Assembly (NCBI GenBank): GCA_018105865.1
Contig: CM030868.1
Span: 7,478,811 to 7,542,810, forward strand
Source: Metaphire vulgaris
Taxonomy: Eukaryota > Annelida > Clitellata > Crassiclitellata > Megascolecidae
Direction of reading: 5' to 3'
Length of the DNA stretch: 64,000 nt
Made by a program: the position numbers and the translations under genes. The notes under the pieces are model-generated. The model did no database searches. It saw only the letters and a list, made by a program, of their open reading frames with translations, and was not told the DNA's origin. Positions 10,994-22,942 of this stretch are shown here, piece by piece; the stretch's first letter is position 1, and every line of letters begins with the position of its first letter.

Positions 10994-11461
10994 GGATATG
11001 CGAAGCTGCCGTTAAAGTAAGTAAGAAGCAGAGGGCATTGCTGCCTGCCTCAGAGCCTCTTTTATCTTGTTTGATATTGTACTAAACTAACTAATTGTAC
11101 TAAACTAGAGCAATTGCTTCTAAAAACTCTAATTTATTTGCTGGGTCTCAATACTACAAGTAGTTTCAGAGTTTTATTTAACGTTTTATCACGCCGGAAA
11201 TGCTGTATTGTTTCGATTTTAAGCTGCGTCTCAATTAAGTCTATTGACCTAGCCAAATACGGGAGATTTGGTCTCCCGTGTGGCATCCGTCCGGGAGACG
11301 GGAGACTGGGCTGAAATACGGGAGACTCCCGTAAAATACGGGAGATCTGGCAACCCTAGTCGGGACCGGTCGTGCGATTCGTCCAAAACTTGTGAGTAGC
11401 TGGAGGCAGGATTAGTATTGGATTGAGGAAAAAGCACAACAAGCAAGACAGAAGGCTTCAA

Positions 11462-11784
11462 AACGTTTGAGACGACAACCTATACTTTGCTCGTCAAGCC
11501 TTTTTGACCGTTAAATGGCAAAGTGCCACTATTCCGGAATTCTGGTTACGTCAGTACTTTGAAATTATCGCTTCGAGTGCGATATAGGCTAATTACAGTT
11601 GTAGAAATTATTGCTCATGACAATTTTCACTTTTACATAGACCAGGATCTTATAGTTGATGCATGGAGGCATAGAGTAAGCATAATCTAATCTAGGCTTC
11701 CATCGTTGAAGTTATAACTTGTCTATTCTTAGCTGTTTTTAGTGAATTTCGATAACAATCGAGCAGAGTAATCGAGTGTTCACG
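11462..11784 (+). promoter_or_regulatory. Conserved upstream region of receptor copy 2
   Basis: Aligns over most of its length with 42602-42900 ahead of copy 3; both end GTAATCGAGTGTTCACG before ATG or the AATAATCGAG variant. It should contain the promoter and 5' UTR. No convincing TATA box or initiator was identified, so the transcription start is unknown. Confidence 0.4.
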
Positions 11785-11821
11785 ATGTATTTTCTATTTC
11801 TGATGTTTCTTTCAGTGTTAG
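11785..11821 (+). CDS. Ig receptor copy 2, signal-peptide exon
   Basis: ATG followed by 11 hydrophobic codons (MYFLFLMFLSVL) and one base of a Gly codon, then a GTAAGC donor. The Gly is completed by the Ig1 exon, which adds VSA, a plausible signal-peptidase site. The exon is conserved in copy 3 (42901-42937), with one change (Leu4 to Gln). It is too short to appear as a long open frame. Confidence 0.8.
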
Positions 11822-11966
11822 GTAAGCACCTGCAGCTTAAATTCATGAATTCACTCTGGCTAAAACCGCATGTTTTTGCTGTATGCTGTATTTCTAAATC
11901 CGCAAAGTTTTACTAAGCTTATCGATCATTCAATTTCGGATGGTTTATTAAGTTTAGTATAGCGGC

Positions 11967-11968
<2 letters not shown>

Positions 11969-12020
<52 letters not shown>

Positions 12021-12463
12021 GAGGAGGAGGAGGAGGAGGAGGAGTAGTAGTAGTCTTAGTAATAGTCTTAGTAGTAGTAATAGTAGTAGTAGTATTATTA
12101 TTATTATTAGTAGTAATAATAATAATAGTAGTAGCACAGCAGCAGCAGGAGTATTAGTAGTATTAGCAGCAGCAGTAGCAGCAGTAGCAGTAGTAGCAGT
12201 AGTAGTAGTAGCAGCAGTCTTAGTAATAGTCTTAGTAGTAGCAATAGTAGTAGTAGTAATACACACATTAGCAGCAGTAACAATAATAACATTAGTAGCA
12301 GCAGCAGCAGCAGTAGGAGCAGCAGCAGTAGTAGCAGCAGCAGCAGCAGTAGCAGCAGTAGTAGCAGCAGTAGTAGCAGTCCTAGTAATAGTCTTAGTAG
12401 TAGTAATAGTAGTAGTAGTAATATTATTATTATTAGTAGTAGTAATAATAATAATAATAATAA

Positions 12464-12507
<44 letters not shown>

Positions 12508-12538
12508 CTACTAGTAGTAGTAGTAGTAGTAGTAGTAT
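11969..12538. repeat. Compound (TAG)n/(CAG)n/(ATT)n microsatellite
   Basis: About 570 bp of trinucleotide repeats (AGT, AGC, AGG, ATT interruptions) about 150 bp inside intron 1. Copy 3 has a shorter version at the same place (43012-43295), so it predates the duplication and has diverged in length. Poly-Thr and poly-Leu frames are artefacts. Confidence 0.9.
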
Positions 12539-12773
12539 GACACTTTTTAGTGCCATTGTAACAGTAGTACATAGTAGTACATGAGCATCAGTGGATGGTG
12601 TTGTATATTGACTGCTTATGGACTACTTTCTTAGGCCTACTTATTTTGGTATTTAGATGTGGAGTCTTTGGTTTGACTCTGACTTTTCCGGTTTAGGTTT
12701 TTCTATCAATAGACTTTTGCGAGAATTAAATAATTAAAATTAACCTAATCTTATCTTTTAATATAGCACTGCG

Positions 12774-12896
12774 CAGAGGCGCCCATCCCCTGGCCGCTGG
12801 AAGCAGCTTCCCCCTTCCCTGTCCCCTTGCCTCTCCTACACCTAAACGGGGATTCGGCAGGGATTTATCTACATCACATTATTACCATAATATAAA

Positions 12897-12956
<60 letters not shown>

Positions 12957-13859
12957 CGAAAAACTAGCAGTATAACACTGGACATTGGCACCCCACCGCA
13001 AATTTATGGGAAAAAGTTTGGGGTCCGGGGTATAACCCGGAAAATTTTTGAAATCAATAGATGCTCATAGTGGGTTTCAGTGCATTTTGGACATTACATT
13101 GCACACTTTGGTGCGCCAGGATAGGTCTCATACCAGTAACTTCTAATTCTCAATTTCTGGTAAATTCCAACAGCCACAAAGGACTATTTGATCGATGTAA
13201 GTTGAAACTAGAGAGATATCGCAGTAATTGCGCTGGCAAACTATTCAAAATTACCTGCAAATTGTCTATTTTGTTTTAGTATTTAGTTTAAAAATTAGAT
13301 TTCTCCAACAACCACACCTAGGCCTACATCATTTTTAGAGGCATTAAAGCTGCAACAACTGCAAAAGGGATAACTAGACGTAAGGCAGCTGACTGTAACA
13401 AGTTATTAACAATATCTAATTGCACTGTTTCACAGTCTTGAATGGATTATAATTTGTTGATTTGTCTTTGAAAGGCTATAGTGGAGGGAGTTGCAGTAGT
13501 CTAATTTTGAATGTAAACTTCATGTGAGTCTATTAGTTTATTATAAGTTATTTATATTTCACTTGAAGTTTACATTCTGCATCATTAGAATGACTGTACA
13601 TAAAAGTGATAATAATAATAATAAAATTTTATGAATGCCTGATAATAATGAACTTGAATTGAGTACCGGTAAGCCTATATGAAGTTAAAAATTGCACTGT
13701 AGTAAAACCAGTAATTTACTTGCACAGGCATTTAGGGGCTTATCGAATTAATATGCTACTCTAACGTAATACCAAAACTCAGGGGGGGATTTTCCTCCCC
13801 CCCCCCTAAGTTTTCTAGGAAGCATTTGCTTCCTTTCCCCCCTTGTGTGGGCGCCCCTG
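12774..13859. mobile_element. hAT-type element in copy 2 intron 1 (1086 bp)
   Basis: Ends CAGAGGCGCCCATCCCC and GTGGGCGCCCCTG, with a perfect 8-bp duplication GCACTGCG (12766-12773 and 13860-13867). Copy 3 shows the empty site at 43513-43520, so insertion followed the duplication. It includes an (ATT)n tract (12898-12954). No transposase frame. Confidence 0.95.
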
Positions 13860-13869
13860 GCACTGCGCT

Positions 13870-14374
13870 CCGAGCCTCCAACAATGGTCTTTTCAGTAAA
13901 ACATTCGTAGTCATGATCTTATCCGTGGTGTTTTATGATTGTAAGCCAGAGGTCAGTCTGTACTTCCTGGTTCTGGCTAAGGAGGACATGCAATCAGGGG
14001 GAATAGATGTGTTTTTAGTCTAGACCTGAATGTAGTAAGACATTCAATCTGGTGGACCTGTAGCCTATCGGCAAAGAGTTCCAAAACCTGGGTCCAGCCG
14101 CAGAGAAAGCACGTTTTCTAGTAGTGGTCTTGCAATCAGGTACGTAAAGAGCAGGAGCATCAGACGACCTAGTTGAGTGCTGGTTATCTTGAGTCTTGAA
14201 CAGTGAGTAAGGATCGGAGCAGTGGCGTGGCCAGGATTTTCTCCGAAGGGGTGGTTACGGCCAACCATTCCCGACATCGCAAATCCAGACAAGCAAAAAA
14301 GGTCGTCACCTATCATTTTGCTTGGTTAAGTTATTAAGTTATAAAATAGATATACGAGTGCGTGTGGCGCCCCT

Positions 14375-14431
<57 letters not shown>

Positions 14432-15290
14432 AATTATACGAAATAAAAACTTTGCTTGCTTGGCCAGCCAAGGGGGGTTTTAACCCCAAAACCTTCTTGG
14501 CTACGCCACTGGATCGGAGGTAGATTGGCTGATTTGTGTTGAGCGCCTTATGAACAATGTGAATTAACTTGACATCGATAATTAATTTGTTTGCTAGGCA
14601 GCCAATGAAGTGATTTTAGAATTGGTGTGATGTGCTCACATTTGGCAGTTTCAGTGAAGGCTTTGGCTAATGAATTTTGAATCCTTTTCAGGCGATTTAG
14701 GTTCGATTTGAATTTCCAGTTTACAGTGGGTTACAGTAGTCAAGACGACTTGATATCAAGGCATTTGTGAGCGGAATATGTGTTGAGGAGGAGATGAGGT
14801 GTCTGATTCTCCTCTCATCTCGTATTTTATAGTGAGAAGGACAGCAGACGAAATTGATGTATTCTGAGAATGAGAGATAGTTATCAAAGTCGATCTTCTT
14901 ATGTTGAGGCAGTGTTCCTAACTTCCTACTAACAGAAATTGCGATTTTCCGGAATTCAGGAGGGGTTTGTATTCATCCAAGTATGAACTGAATCCAGAAT
15001 GCTCGACAGACGTTCCAGAGATGGTAAGATAGATTGCTGGTCGAAGCTCAACAAATTGTATCATCCGCGTGCAAATGATAGCTAGCATGTTGCATTGTGA
15101 GAAGATGACTGAGAGTGGCAGTATAGAGTGTGAACATCAGAGGTCATAAGACAGAGCCTTGTGGAACACCGCAATCAAGTTTTCTAGATTCAGACATGTA
15201 GCTCTTCAAAGACACACACCGACTGTGTGCGGTTTTAAAGATAAGACCTTTACCAAGTGAATATATTTCAGTTCCGGTCAGATACTGAAG
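13870..15290 (-). mobile_element. Old CR1-like retroelement (shared by copies 2 and 3)
   Basis: On the minus strand: a reverse-transcriptase block ESRKLDCGVPQGSVL near 15145-15190, then downstream residues and the typical C-terminal FRSRLKTHLF near 14000. It has several frameshifts and stops. The same relic lies at 43530-43862 plus 53915-54640 in copy 3, so it inserted before the duplication. The MITE 14220-14511 interrupts it. Confidence 0.8.
14220..14511. mobile_element. hAT-type MITE, CAGTGGCGTAGCC family (292 bp)
   Basis: Ends CAGTGGCGTGGCCAGG and TTGGCTACGCCACTG; perfect 8-bp duplication GATCGGAG (14212-14219 and 14512-14519). It contains GACAAGCAAAAAAGGTCGTC and a (CA)n tract (14373-14428). 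The Helitron of copy 3 inserted into the orthologous MITE; the intact site here is 14333/14334. Confidence 0.95.
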
Positions 15291-15304
15291 GTGGTCTATT
15301 GTTG

Positions 15305-16978
15305 CAGTGGCGTAGCGTTGGTTGGAAGCGATTGATGATTTGCGCAGCCAACTGTATCTTTCTCTCCAAAAAGTCTTGACAGGCAAAAAAGTCATCGCTC
15401 GTATCTCGACCACATTTTCACATTCAAATAATAATTCTTCTTAAGTTCTCTGCCTGGTAGCAGGTCCTGGTTGCCATTGGCGCCACCTTTCTCTGTCAAC
15501 AACCTATCTATAAGTGTTTAATTCTGTATATCTTTCTTTAGTCAGCATCCAGTGCAGTAGTGACGTAAGTGGTCCTCCTCTGGTTATCCTTCCTCCCATA
15601 TGTCCCTTCAGTATTGTTCTGAATAATGAGTTTCCTCCTAGGATTTGCCCAATCCAGTTCTTTTGCCTTTGTTTTATTATTTGTATTATTGTATTTTCCT
15701 CCTTTACAATATTGCAATAATACTACAGCAACCAAAATAATAGGCCCTACATTCATTCATAGACAATTTCTATAGCGCTGTAACAAGGCTGAGGCCCACA
15801 ACAAAAGCGCTTTAACATCTCAACTATAACCCAACCTAAACAGATGCGTTTTTAATCTCGTGATGAAATGCTCGGGAGTATCAGCCATGGTGGTCTCATC
15901 AGGAAGAGAGTTCCACAAGATAGGATTACCCCTAGTGAAGGATCTCTCTCCGAACTTGGCGGTCTTGGATGGGGGAGGAACATGAAGTTTAACGCCACGA
16001 CTCGAGCGGAGCGAAGCTCTCCTGTCATTACCCTGCGGTCTCTTTACAAGAGAGGCAAAGTACTCAGGACAGCACGGGTCGTGCAGCGCTCTGTACGTCA
16101 GCCAACATCTTTTGAACACAATCCGCTCAGGGACTCGAAGCCAATGTAGACGATCCCTGAGAAGTGGTATTGCATGTTCGCACCAGCGACATCCGAACAC
16201 AATCCTCGCCGAGAGATTCAGAACAGACTGCAGCCGTTCAAGTTTGCTAACCGGGAGGTCCAACAGGACACTATTGCAATAGTTTATCCTAGTTAGGACC
16301 AAGGCCCGGACCAAGTGTACCACTCCGAATACAGGCAGATATCGCCGGACTGATCGGGTCCTTCTCAATTGAAAGTGGCATCGCCTGATCACATCGTTTA
16401 CGTGTGGCTCGAATGAAAGAGTCCCATCAAAGAGTACCCCCAACAGCCGCACGCACTCGGAGGGGACAATGGTAACATCACCCATCGCGAACGGTTTGCG
16501 ACTCACCAGCATCCTTCTCCGAGGAGTGCTGACCCACAGGAACTCAGTTTTTCCCACGTTAAGGGCCAGTCGATTTTCCTCCGCCCACTTCGAGACAGCG
16601 ACTAGACACTCGATGAACCGTTCCCGAAGCGCCTCCACATCACCAGGAAGGCAGGACGAGTAAATCTGACTGTCATCAGCATAGCTATGGGGTGCCAGTC
16701 CAAAGGCCGCAATAATTGATCTCAAATCAGCCGTGTACAGAATAAAAAGTAATGGACCAAGTACTGACCCTTCAGGAACCTTCAGATTATTAAGAATTTC
16801 ACACATATTACATTTATTCTCTTTGTAAGTTACATCTGTGATTCTATTTGTTTATTTTTTGCCAACTTCTATTGAGATTTTTTATTGCTTGCAATTTTTA
16901 GTTTTCTCACTTAGAGTTTTGCACCCACAAAATTGTTGTTCCCGGGGAGGCCGCCCCAGCCCACACGCTATGCCACTG
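15305..16978. mobile_element. MITE of the CAGTGGCGTAGC family, split by CR1
   Basis: Ends CAGTGGCGTAGCGTTGG and CACGCTATGCCACTG; perfect 8-bp duplication TATTGTTG (15297-15304 and 16979-16986). The uninterrupted counterpart in copy 3 is 568 bp (54694-55261). The length difference is the CR1-like insertion described next. Confidence 0.95.
15752..16793 (-). mobile_element. CR1/L2-like retroelement, 5'-truncated, young
   Basis: A minus-strand frame of about 320 codons (start of similarity near 16782, stop at 15820) covers the second half of the reverse transcriptase: PEGSVLGPLLF, then SYADDSQIY with the catalytic YADD, the thumb, and the C-terminal block ILWNSLPDE…RLKTHLFRLGYS. The 3' UTR ends with the GCGCTATAGAAATTGTC motif and an (ATGA)n-type tail. 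The frame is unbroken. Copy 3 lacks it (55065-55080), so it jumped after the duplication. Only the 3' part was inserted, as usual for target-primed integration. Confidence 0.9.
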
Positions 16979-17099
16979 TATTGTTGGGAACGCAGTTTCT
17001 ATTAATGAATTTTTGATCATTTTAATGTAAGTCTATTAGGCCAATTGGGCCATTATTAGTTGTTGTTGCATTTTCATCGAAGAATTTATCTGTTTTCAG

Positions 17100-17390
17100 G
17101 TGTCTCTGCAATGATGGAGAAACCGCAGAATGTGGCTGCTATTGTCGGCAGCGACGTGATCATGTCATGTAAAACTAATAGTTCAAAGCCTGTACTTTGG
17201 TTTAGAAAAAATGATCGAATTAATAGGGGCAACAGCATAGCAAGTGAATTTCAAATATATAATTTTTCTATATTAAATGGAGATGTACTTGGCCAGGAGC
17301 TTCTGATAGAAGCAGTCCGTATAGAATACGCTGGAATATTCAAATGCGCTGCAGATGGGGAAGATAAATACGCGGAACTTATTGTACTTG
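17100..17390 (+). CDS. Ig receptor copy 2, Ig domain 1 exon
   Basis: 291 nt between TTTCAG and GTGAGT, phase 1 both ends. It encodes a complete V/I-type Ig fold: first cysteine in IMSCKT, the core tryptophan in LWFRK, and the second cysteine in EYAGIFKCAA, where Tyr-x-Gly replaces the usual D-x-G-x-Y-x-C pattern. Length (97 codons) is normal for one domain. N-glycosylation sequons include NSS and NFS. The first ~55 nt are identical to copy 3, whereas the middle (C to C'' strand region) differs strongly. Confidence 0.9.
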
Positions 17391-18095
17391 GTGAGTTGTA
17401 TGACATTGCTTTGCAGTTAAAAGACTTCCTACAGGAGGCCTATAACACCATACTGCAAATTATTATTTTTTAAAAATTTTATGTGATTTGTAGTATTTAT
17501 ACGCGCTAACTCCAAATAAAACAACCGTTTTCTCTGTATCACGAAAGATTCTTTGGAAAAATCATATACATGTAGAACATTCGGCTTTTAATGAAATTTG
17601 GCTAAAACTAAAGCGTCCATACAAATAATTAACAAGCAATTTGTACTAGTAGTCTATTAAGTAGTAACAAAGAAAAGTTATAATTATGACGGCGGCGACG
17701 CTGATGGTGATGATGTTGATGACGCCAGAGGATGATACGGAGACGATTTCCCGTGGAGTACAGTCACGGTGTCAGGCCACTGACGAATTACTCACTCTTT
17801 GTGTAAATGGGATTAAATGTGTCTGTTTTGTTGTCCATAAGCACGCCACAAGAGAGGCAGGGTTCAGTTGGGGTCCGGGGATTCGAGGGATTGCCAGTAT
17901 GCGGTCGTATAGTCTGAAAATTTATGTGTTCGAAATCACAAGTTTTAATCTAGCATTATCTAATATTATTCAAAATATTTCGATGGGGTTCTGTTCCGGA
18001 CCCTGTTAGGGAAGCTCACGATGCTCTCCAAACTCCCTGGAAAAGTCGGCCTGTAGACGCCATTCCCCCTATTTAGGAACCCTGGCTACACAGGT
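17391..18095 (+). other. Intron 2 of copy 2, first part
   Basis: Intron sequence that aligns nearly end to end with 55672-56370 in copy 3. A ~107-codon frame (17686-18009) is shared with copy 3 only because the intron is duplicated; it has no recognisable domain. Confidence 0.7.
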
Positions 18096-18715
18096 TCTAT
18101 TCTATTCTATCCCGGACAATTTATGCAGCGCAGTAGCATGGCTAACAGTCAAAAACAAGAGCGCTTTACATCAACATGCATACGAAAAACTAAATAAGTG
18201 CGTCTTGAGGTTCTTAGAGAAGACTTCGTAGGAGGTGGCCTTGGTGACTTATTCAGGGAGAGAGTTCCAGAGCTGCGGGTTCCCTCGACTGATGGATCTT
18301 TCGCCTAGCTTTGCAGTCTTGAGCGGAGGAGGGACATACAGCAGTAATCGAGTACTGGAGCGAAGTTGTCGGTGCTCATCCGTCATCTGCGGGGTCCGTA
18401 GTAGAGCGGAAATATATTCCGGACATGTGGGATCATGGAGAGCCCGGTAGGTCACGCAACATCGCTTAAAAACGATGCGTTCCGGCACCCTGAGGCAGTG
18501 GAGTTTGTCCCGGAGATATGGTGTTACGTGATCGTGCCATTTGCACCCGGAGATCATCCTCGCTGTAGTGTTGAGGACGGCCTGCATCCGTTTGAGTTGG
18601 CTGTCCGGTAGACCCAACAGGAGACCATTACAATAGTCCAGTCTGGTGACAATGAGTGCATGTGCGAGGAGAATCGCCGTTGCCTTTGGGATGTAGCATC
18701 GAATTTCTCGGATTT
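18096..18715 (-). mobile_element. CR1/L2-like fragment with (ATAGA)n tail
   Basis: Minus-strand frame 18249-18617 covers the C-terminal part of the ORF2 protein (HCLRVPERIVFKRC … RGNPQLWNSLPE), related to but distinct from the 15752 element. The tail is an AGAAT-type repeat at the left edge. Copy 3 has an empty site (about 56370: ACACAGGTGTTAG), so the insertion is copy-2 specific with a short AGGT duplication. Confidence 0.85.
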
Positions 18716-19002
18716 AGGTGTTAGTTATATCGTATAGATCAGAGGTATTCAACTGGCAGCCCGAGGAATAGATCCGGCCCGCAAAAGGGGTGTGAAATGG
18801 CCCGAGAAGATACTGAAACGATCAATAGTTTCTCCAAAACATACGAAATATTTTAAAATGTCTTGTTTTCAAGTTTCCTGTTTTCTATTACTTATGAACT
18901 ATATTTTTCAACTAACAAGAATTTTTCACCTGGCCCTCGGGCACCAGTCGAAAAAAATTGTACCTTCATGAAATTTCGTTGAATACCCCTGCTAAGCTTA
19001 GG

Positions 19003-19048
<46 letters not shown>

Positions 19049-19466
19049 CTGCTTTAGCGTGGGTTGAAGCGCCAGGGCAAAAGAGGAATTTGCGCCTCCA
19101 GCGTTCCCTTTTCTCCCCAAAAGTGTTAACGAACAAAAAGATATTCGCTCGTATCGGTCGCAATTTCGTATTTTCATCCCAAGTTCCCACATCAATAATT
19201 CAAACATAGCCTTATGTCAACCATGTCAACTTATTCCTATATTAGGACGTATTATTATTATTAATCATTATTTGGACTTTTATGGTTTTCACTTGGAATT
19301 TTGCCCCCTCCCCAAGAAGACTGTTGTGCCCAGGGCTGCCGCCCCTGACCCCTCTTCACGCTGCGCCATTGGATGCTTATAATTTTACCTGCGGCTTAGT
19401 TTGTGTGATTGAGTTTTGAGATGAACGTCATATTCAGTAGCTGATCTGAAGTGGGAACTCTTTTAG
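18716..19466 (+). other. Intron 2 of copy 2, second part with TE relics and (TA)n
   Basis: A hAT-like relic with ends CAGAGGTATTCAACTGG and GTTGAATACCCCTG (18738-18992, no matching duplication), a (TA)n run (19003-19046), and a CAGTGGCG-family relic (about 19050-19375). All are shared with copy 3 (56395-57010, 59147-59200). Copy 3 has the 57019 element inserted into the site found intact here at 19328-19335 (GTGCCCAG). Confidence 0.7.
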
Positions 19467-19766
19467 ATTCTCAGCCTAAGTGTGAAGTGATAAATGTCAC
19501 GGAGAATTTCACGGAGTCAGAGGAATTCCGCTGCAGTGTTAAATATCGTGGGAACTGGAGACCTAATATCACTTGGACATACAATGGAAAGGCAGTGCCA
19601 GGAAACAGCAAAGATTCTAATGACACAGTTTCTTCCACAGTTAAAGTAAAGGGAAACAATTTGACTGACTATCCAGATTATAAATGCGTGGTCTATTTCA
19701 CCTTTGGATCCGCAAAAGAACAAGGATTTGCGAGAAATCTTCCTTCCAACTTTAGCTGTTTTCTAG
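19467..19766 (+). CDS. Ig receptor copy 2, Ig domain 2 exon
   Basis: 300 nt between TTTTAG and GTCAGT, phase 1 both ends. Second Ig domain: cysteine in EFRCSV, tryptophan in NITWTYN, cysteine in DYKCVV, plus extra cysteines near each end (QPKCEV and FSCFLG). It has six possible N-glycosylation sequons (NVT, NFT, NIT, NDT, NLT, NFS), so this domain is probably heavily glycosylated. It is followed by the membrane exon. Confidence 0.9.
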
Positions 19767-19949
19767 GTCAGTGCAATCTTTAGTTTCTCTTGATTTAAAT
19801 GCACATGAGTTATCAGTATGTTCGGAATAGGCTATCAATACGTAAACTCTCTCTCTCTCTCTCCCACTAAAAATCTCAATTCTCTTAGTTAAATACTCGA
19901 AAAAATTTATCCTGTCAGTTGCGTAAGTACCAGAGATAAAATAAAGTTA

Positions 19950-20464
19950 TGAGGTAAGTAAGTAAGTAAAACGAAATTTCTATAGCGCTGTCTGAAAGCT
20001 TCGCGCAATGCATCAGCTTATTCACGAGCGCTCAACCTGGGTAAAATCCATATAGTCCGTAATCCTTAGTCTTCAATCCAGTGAACTAAAAGCTGCGAGT
20101 GACCTTTTTTGCTTGTCAACCTATTTTCAGGTAAGTTTATTAGAAAAAATAATGCGGGTGACCTTTTTCGTTTGCCATAGTTTTCCTTAAGATGTAAAGG
20201 GAAATACGGCTTGTCAGGCTTTTTTGGCAAGATTTATTAACATTCAGTGGGCAAAACACTGACAGTGACCTTTTTCTTTCTTTCTTTCTTTCTTTCTTCT
20301 CTTTGCATCCCCCCACCGGCTTCCTATAAACTCTTTGCATTTCACTCACCAAGAATTTCTGGAACCGCCACTAGACAGAATGTAGGCATATACTCCATAT
20401 AGTAAGGATTTCGCTATAAGATTGATCGAATTCTTTAATTTGTTTTCGTAAAGTGATGGCCACT
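19950..20464 (+). other. Intron 3 of copy 2: retroelement tail, (CTTT)n and dispersed motifs
   Basis: (TAAG)n then CGAAATTTCTATAGCGCTG (19955-19990) is a minus-strand CR1-like 3' end. Further right are three copies of the TGACCTTTTTTGCTTGTCA-type motif (about 20100-20230) and a (CTTT)n run (20274-20297). The same order is found at 59925-60600 in copy 3. Confidence 0.6.
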
Positions 20465-21825
20465 CAAAACTGAAAACTCAAAACTCAAAAAGGGCTCAAA
20501 ACTGGAATGTGGAAATTATCGACCGATTACTCTCCTGTCAGTACCGGGGAAGGTATTTTCCCACATCCTACTCAGCCGGATACAGCCATTACTCCTTAAG
20601 ACACGTAGACCACAACAATCTGGATTCACCCCCGACAGATCCACCATAGATGCCATCATAGCGTTAAGACTGCTTTCCGAGTTACACCGGGAGTTTGACC
20701 GCCCTCTGAATGTAGCCTACCTGGATATTAAGGCTGCATTCGATTCGGTGGATCGGACCGCTTTATGGAAAGCATTGCGCGCCAAAGGAATTCCAGATAT
20801 TTTGCTCCGTCTGATAGAAGATTTGCACCAGAATACGGGAGCTAGCATCCGGGTCGGTCAAAATCTCTCTGCTCGATTCTCAACTACATCTGGTGTGACA
20901 GGGCTGTATACTCGCACCAATCCTCTTCTGCATTGCCATCGACTGGATCTTAGATCACATGTCTGTGAACCATAGCATTAGCGTCGGGTCACACCGCTTC
21001 ACAGACCTGGTCTACGCAGATAATACAACTCTGTATTTACCTTCTGCTACCAATGCCTCTGAATACCTCTCTAGTTTCAGCCATGCTTCTGCTCCTCTTG
21101 GTATGAAGGTTTCCTGGACTAAAACCAAGTTACAGAACCTAGGATGTGGATCACAGCCCCCCTCTATCGTGGTTGATGGGGAGTGTGTTGAGTCAGTAGA
21201 CAGTTTCACATACCTTGGTAGCGTGCAGTCCTCCATGGACACTGTCATCAAGATCTGACCAGACGCATCACCCTAGCCTCTACTGCCATGTTCTCCCTGC
21301 ATAATATCTGGCAGGACAGACGTCTCTCTCTGGCCATCAAGCTCCGTCTGTACCAGACACTTGTTCTGTCTGTCCTACTTTACGCGGCCGAGGCCTGGAC
21401 CTTACTCGCCTCGGAAGTAAGGAAGCTGGAAGCCTTCCATATGAGGTGCCAACGTCAGATCCTTGAAGTACGCTGGTATGATTTCATTACCAACGCGGAG
21501 ATATCCTCGCGGACTGGATTACCATCACTCAATGAACTGATAGGTAGGCGCCGCCTTGCCATTTTTGGACATGCAGGCCGCCTCGAAGAGACAGTTCCTG
21601 TTCATCAAGCCCTCCGCTGCCACGTCGACCTCTCCATTGGTCGACCTCTCCATTGGTCGTCCACCTGACCGATCATGGAAGCGCTGTCCTGGTCGTCCCA
21701 GGAAAAGATGGATCGACCACATCCGTTTCCAGACCAGCGAGATTCCATCTACTCTCTGGAGTCGTGCCATCCGGCGGGGTCATGGTCAAGGGGTGACGCA
21801 ACGGCCCCCGCTGGCCACGCGCTTC

Positions 21826-21886
<61 letters not shown>
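20465..21886 (+). mobile_element. Non-LTR retroelement 3' part with (GAT)n tail
   Basis: Fragments of one reverse transcriptase in + frames: PITLLSVPGKVF, QQSGFTPDRSTIDAI, YLDIKAAFDSVDR, an altered catalytic region FTDLVYADNTT (Tyr-Ala-Asp-Asn instead of YADD), and a C-terminal zinc/endonuclease-like region with RRRLAIFGHAGRL. Frameshifts near 20890 and 21250. The tail is (GAT)n (about 21826-21890). A 10-bp duplication GATGGCCACT flanks it (20455-20464 and 21887-21896), and copy 3 has the empty site at about 60590. Clade not assigned. Confidence 0.85.
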
Positions 21887-21890
<4 letters not shown>

Positions 21891-22023
21891 GCCACTGATC
21901 TAGTGGCCGAATGAGTGTCAGACCGGCAGATGAACGAGTTGACCACTTCGTTTGAATTGCAAAGAGATTACGAAGGTACGTGGGCTTTGAGAACTGGATG
22001 GCGTTGTATTTTGTGAGCATTAG

Positions 22024-22025
<2 letters not shown>

Positions 22026-22104
<79 letters not shown>
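22026..22104. repeat. (GA)n microsatellite
   Basis: About 40 AG units; the same locus in copy 3 is 60838-60918. Confidence 0.95.
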
Positions 22105-22106
<2 letters not shown>

Positions 22107-22724
22107 GCAGTGGTCCATTTTAAGCGAACAATTGCAGATTTCATTTCCGAAATATCTTGGTTTTTAGTCACGTTTATCTTACGCGACTTAATATCTTTTA
22201 AAGCATTCTCTACCGATCATAATTACACACTATGGTGTTTGCCTAACTACGTATGAAATAGAGACATCTGAAGATAAGGCAATTTAATGAAGCTGTCATG
22301 ATGGAAGATATCATATGAGACGGAGTTTTTCTTATGAATATTTTATTGTTTTTATGATTGTTGTGCAGAAGATAAGCTACTCATGATTGCTTCAGAAGGC
22401 CAAAGAAATCGTAAGAATTTTATAAATTATTTACACTTCCAAATACATGTGTAATTTTGCTTAAAAGGTAGCAATAATACAATTATGGCACGCCATCAAG
22501 GTCATTGTTGAATGTCCTAGGCAGTAGGCACTAACTTTCAATTCCTGAGCTCAGGATATGAAACTCGCTCATGATGATACAAGTTTGTCTTGATTCTCTC
22601 ATGACCATTAGATCAAGACTTGTGAGATTCTCTATCTCCCATTGGTCCATTGCCTGTTGTTATTAGCAGCGGAAGACAAAGTCATGCTTATTCGCAGATC
22701 TTGAAACTTACTTAAATAAACTAG

Positions 22725-22870
22725 CGTTGTCTAAAGTGGATTAGAATTAGGAAGCTAGGATGCATTACTGCCTGCGAGAAGGCCACTAGGGGCGCTAACG
22801 GTGATTGAACCCTGATCCGTCAGCCTACCGCTCCAGCGCCTAACCCGCTCTTCCATTTTCCTCCCCCCCC
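22725..22870 (-). mobile_element. tRNA-derived SINE-like repeat
   Basis: On the minus strand the sequence GAGCGGGTTAGGCGCTGGAG resembles a pol III A box and CAGGGTTCAATCACC a B box, spaced as in a tRNA-derived head. The copy in copy 3 is 61740-61880, and a related piece occurs near 47490-47560. No cloverleaf good enough for a tRNA gene. Confidence 0.5.
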
Positions 22871-22942
22871 AAAGCTTCAAAGCTATATAGGCTGATGCAA
22901 TACAGAAATAGCGCTCTAGAAGTTTTAGCCAATTAGGTAGAA

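Larger units (their letters stand above)
10101..11358 (-). mobile_element. hAT element with transposase remnants (1258 bp)
   Basis: Termini TAGGGTTGCCA and TGGCAACCCTA. Flanks GTCAGAAC (10093-10100) and GTCGGGAC (11359-11366) match at 6 of 8 positions, an aged target duplication. Two minus-strand open frames resemble the N-terminal part of a hAT transposase (separate entries). A deletion derivative in opposite orientation is at 32355-33126. Confidence 0.85.

Noticed and set aside
11919..12572. 217-codon poly-Thr/Leu frame, and the similar one at 42968-43336
   Set aside because: Pure trinucleotide microsatellite translation.
17686..18009. 107-codon frame conserved at 55955-56188
   Set aside because: Conservation is explained by intron duplication; no domain, no splice context, and the frame differs in length between copies.
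22725..22870. Possible tRNA gene on the minus strand (also 41640-41945)
   Set aside because: B box is good but the A box and arms are poor, and the sequence is repeated with flanks; better read as a SINE head.
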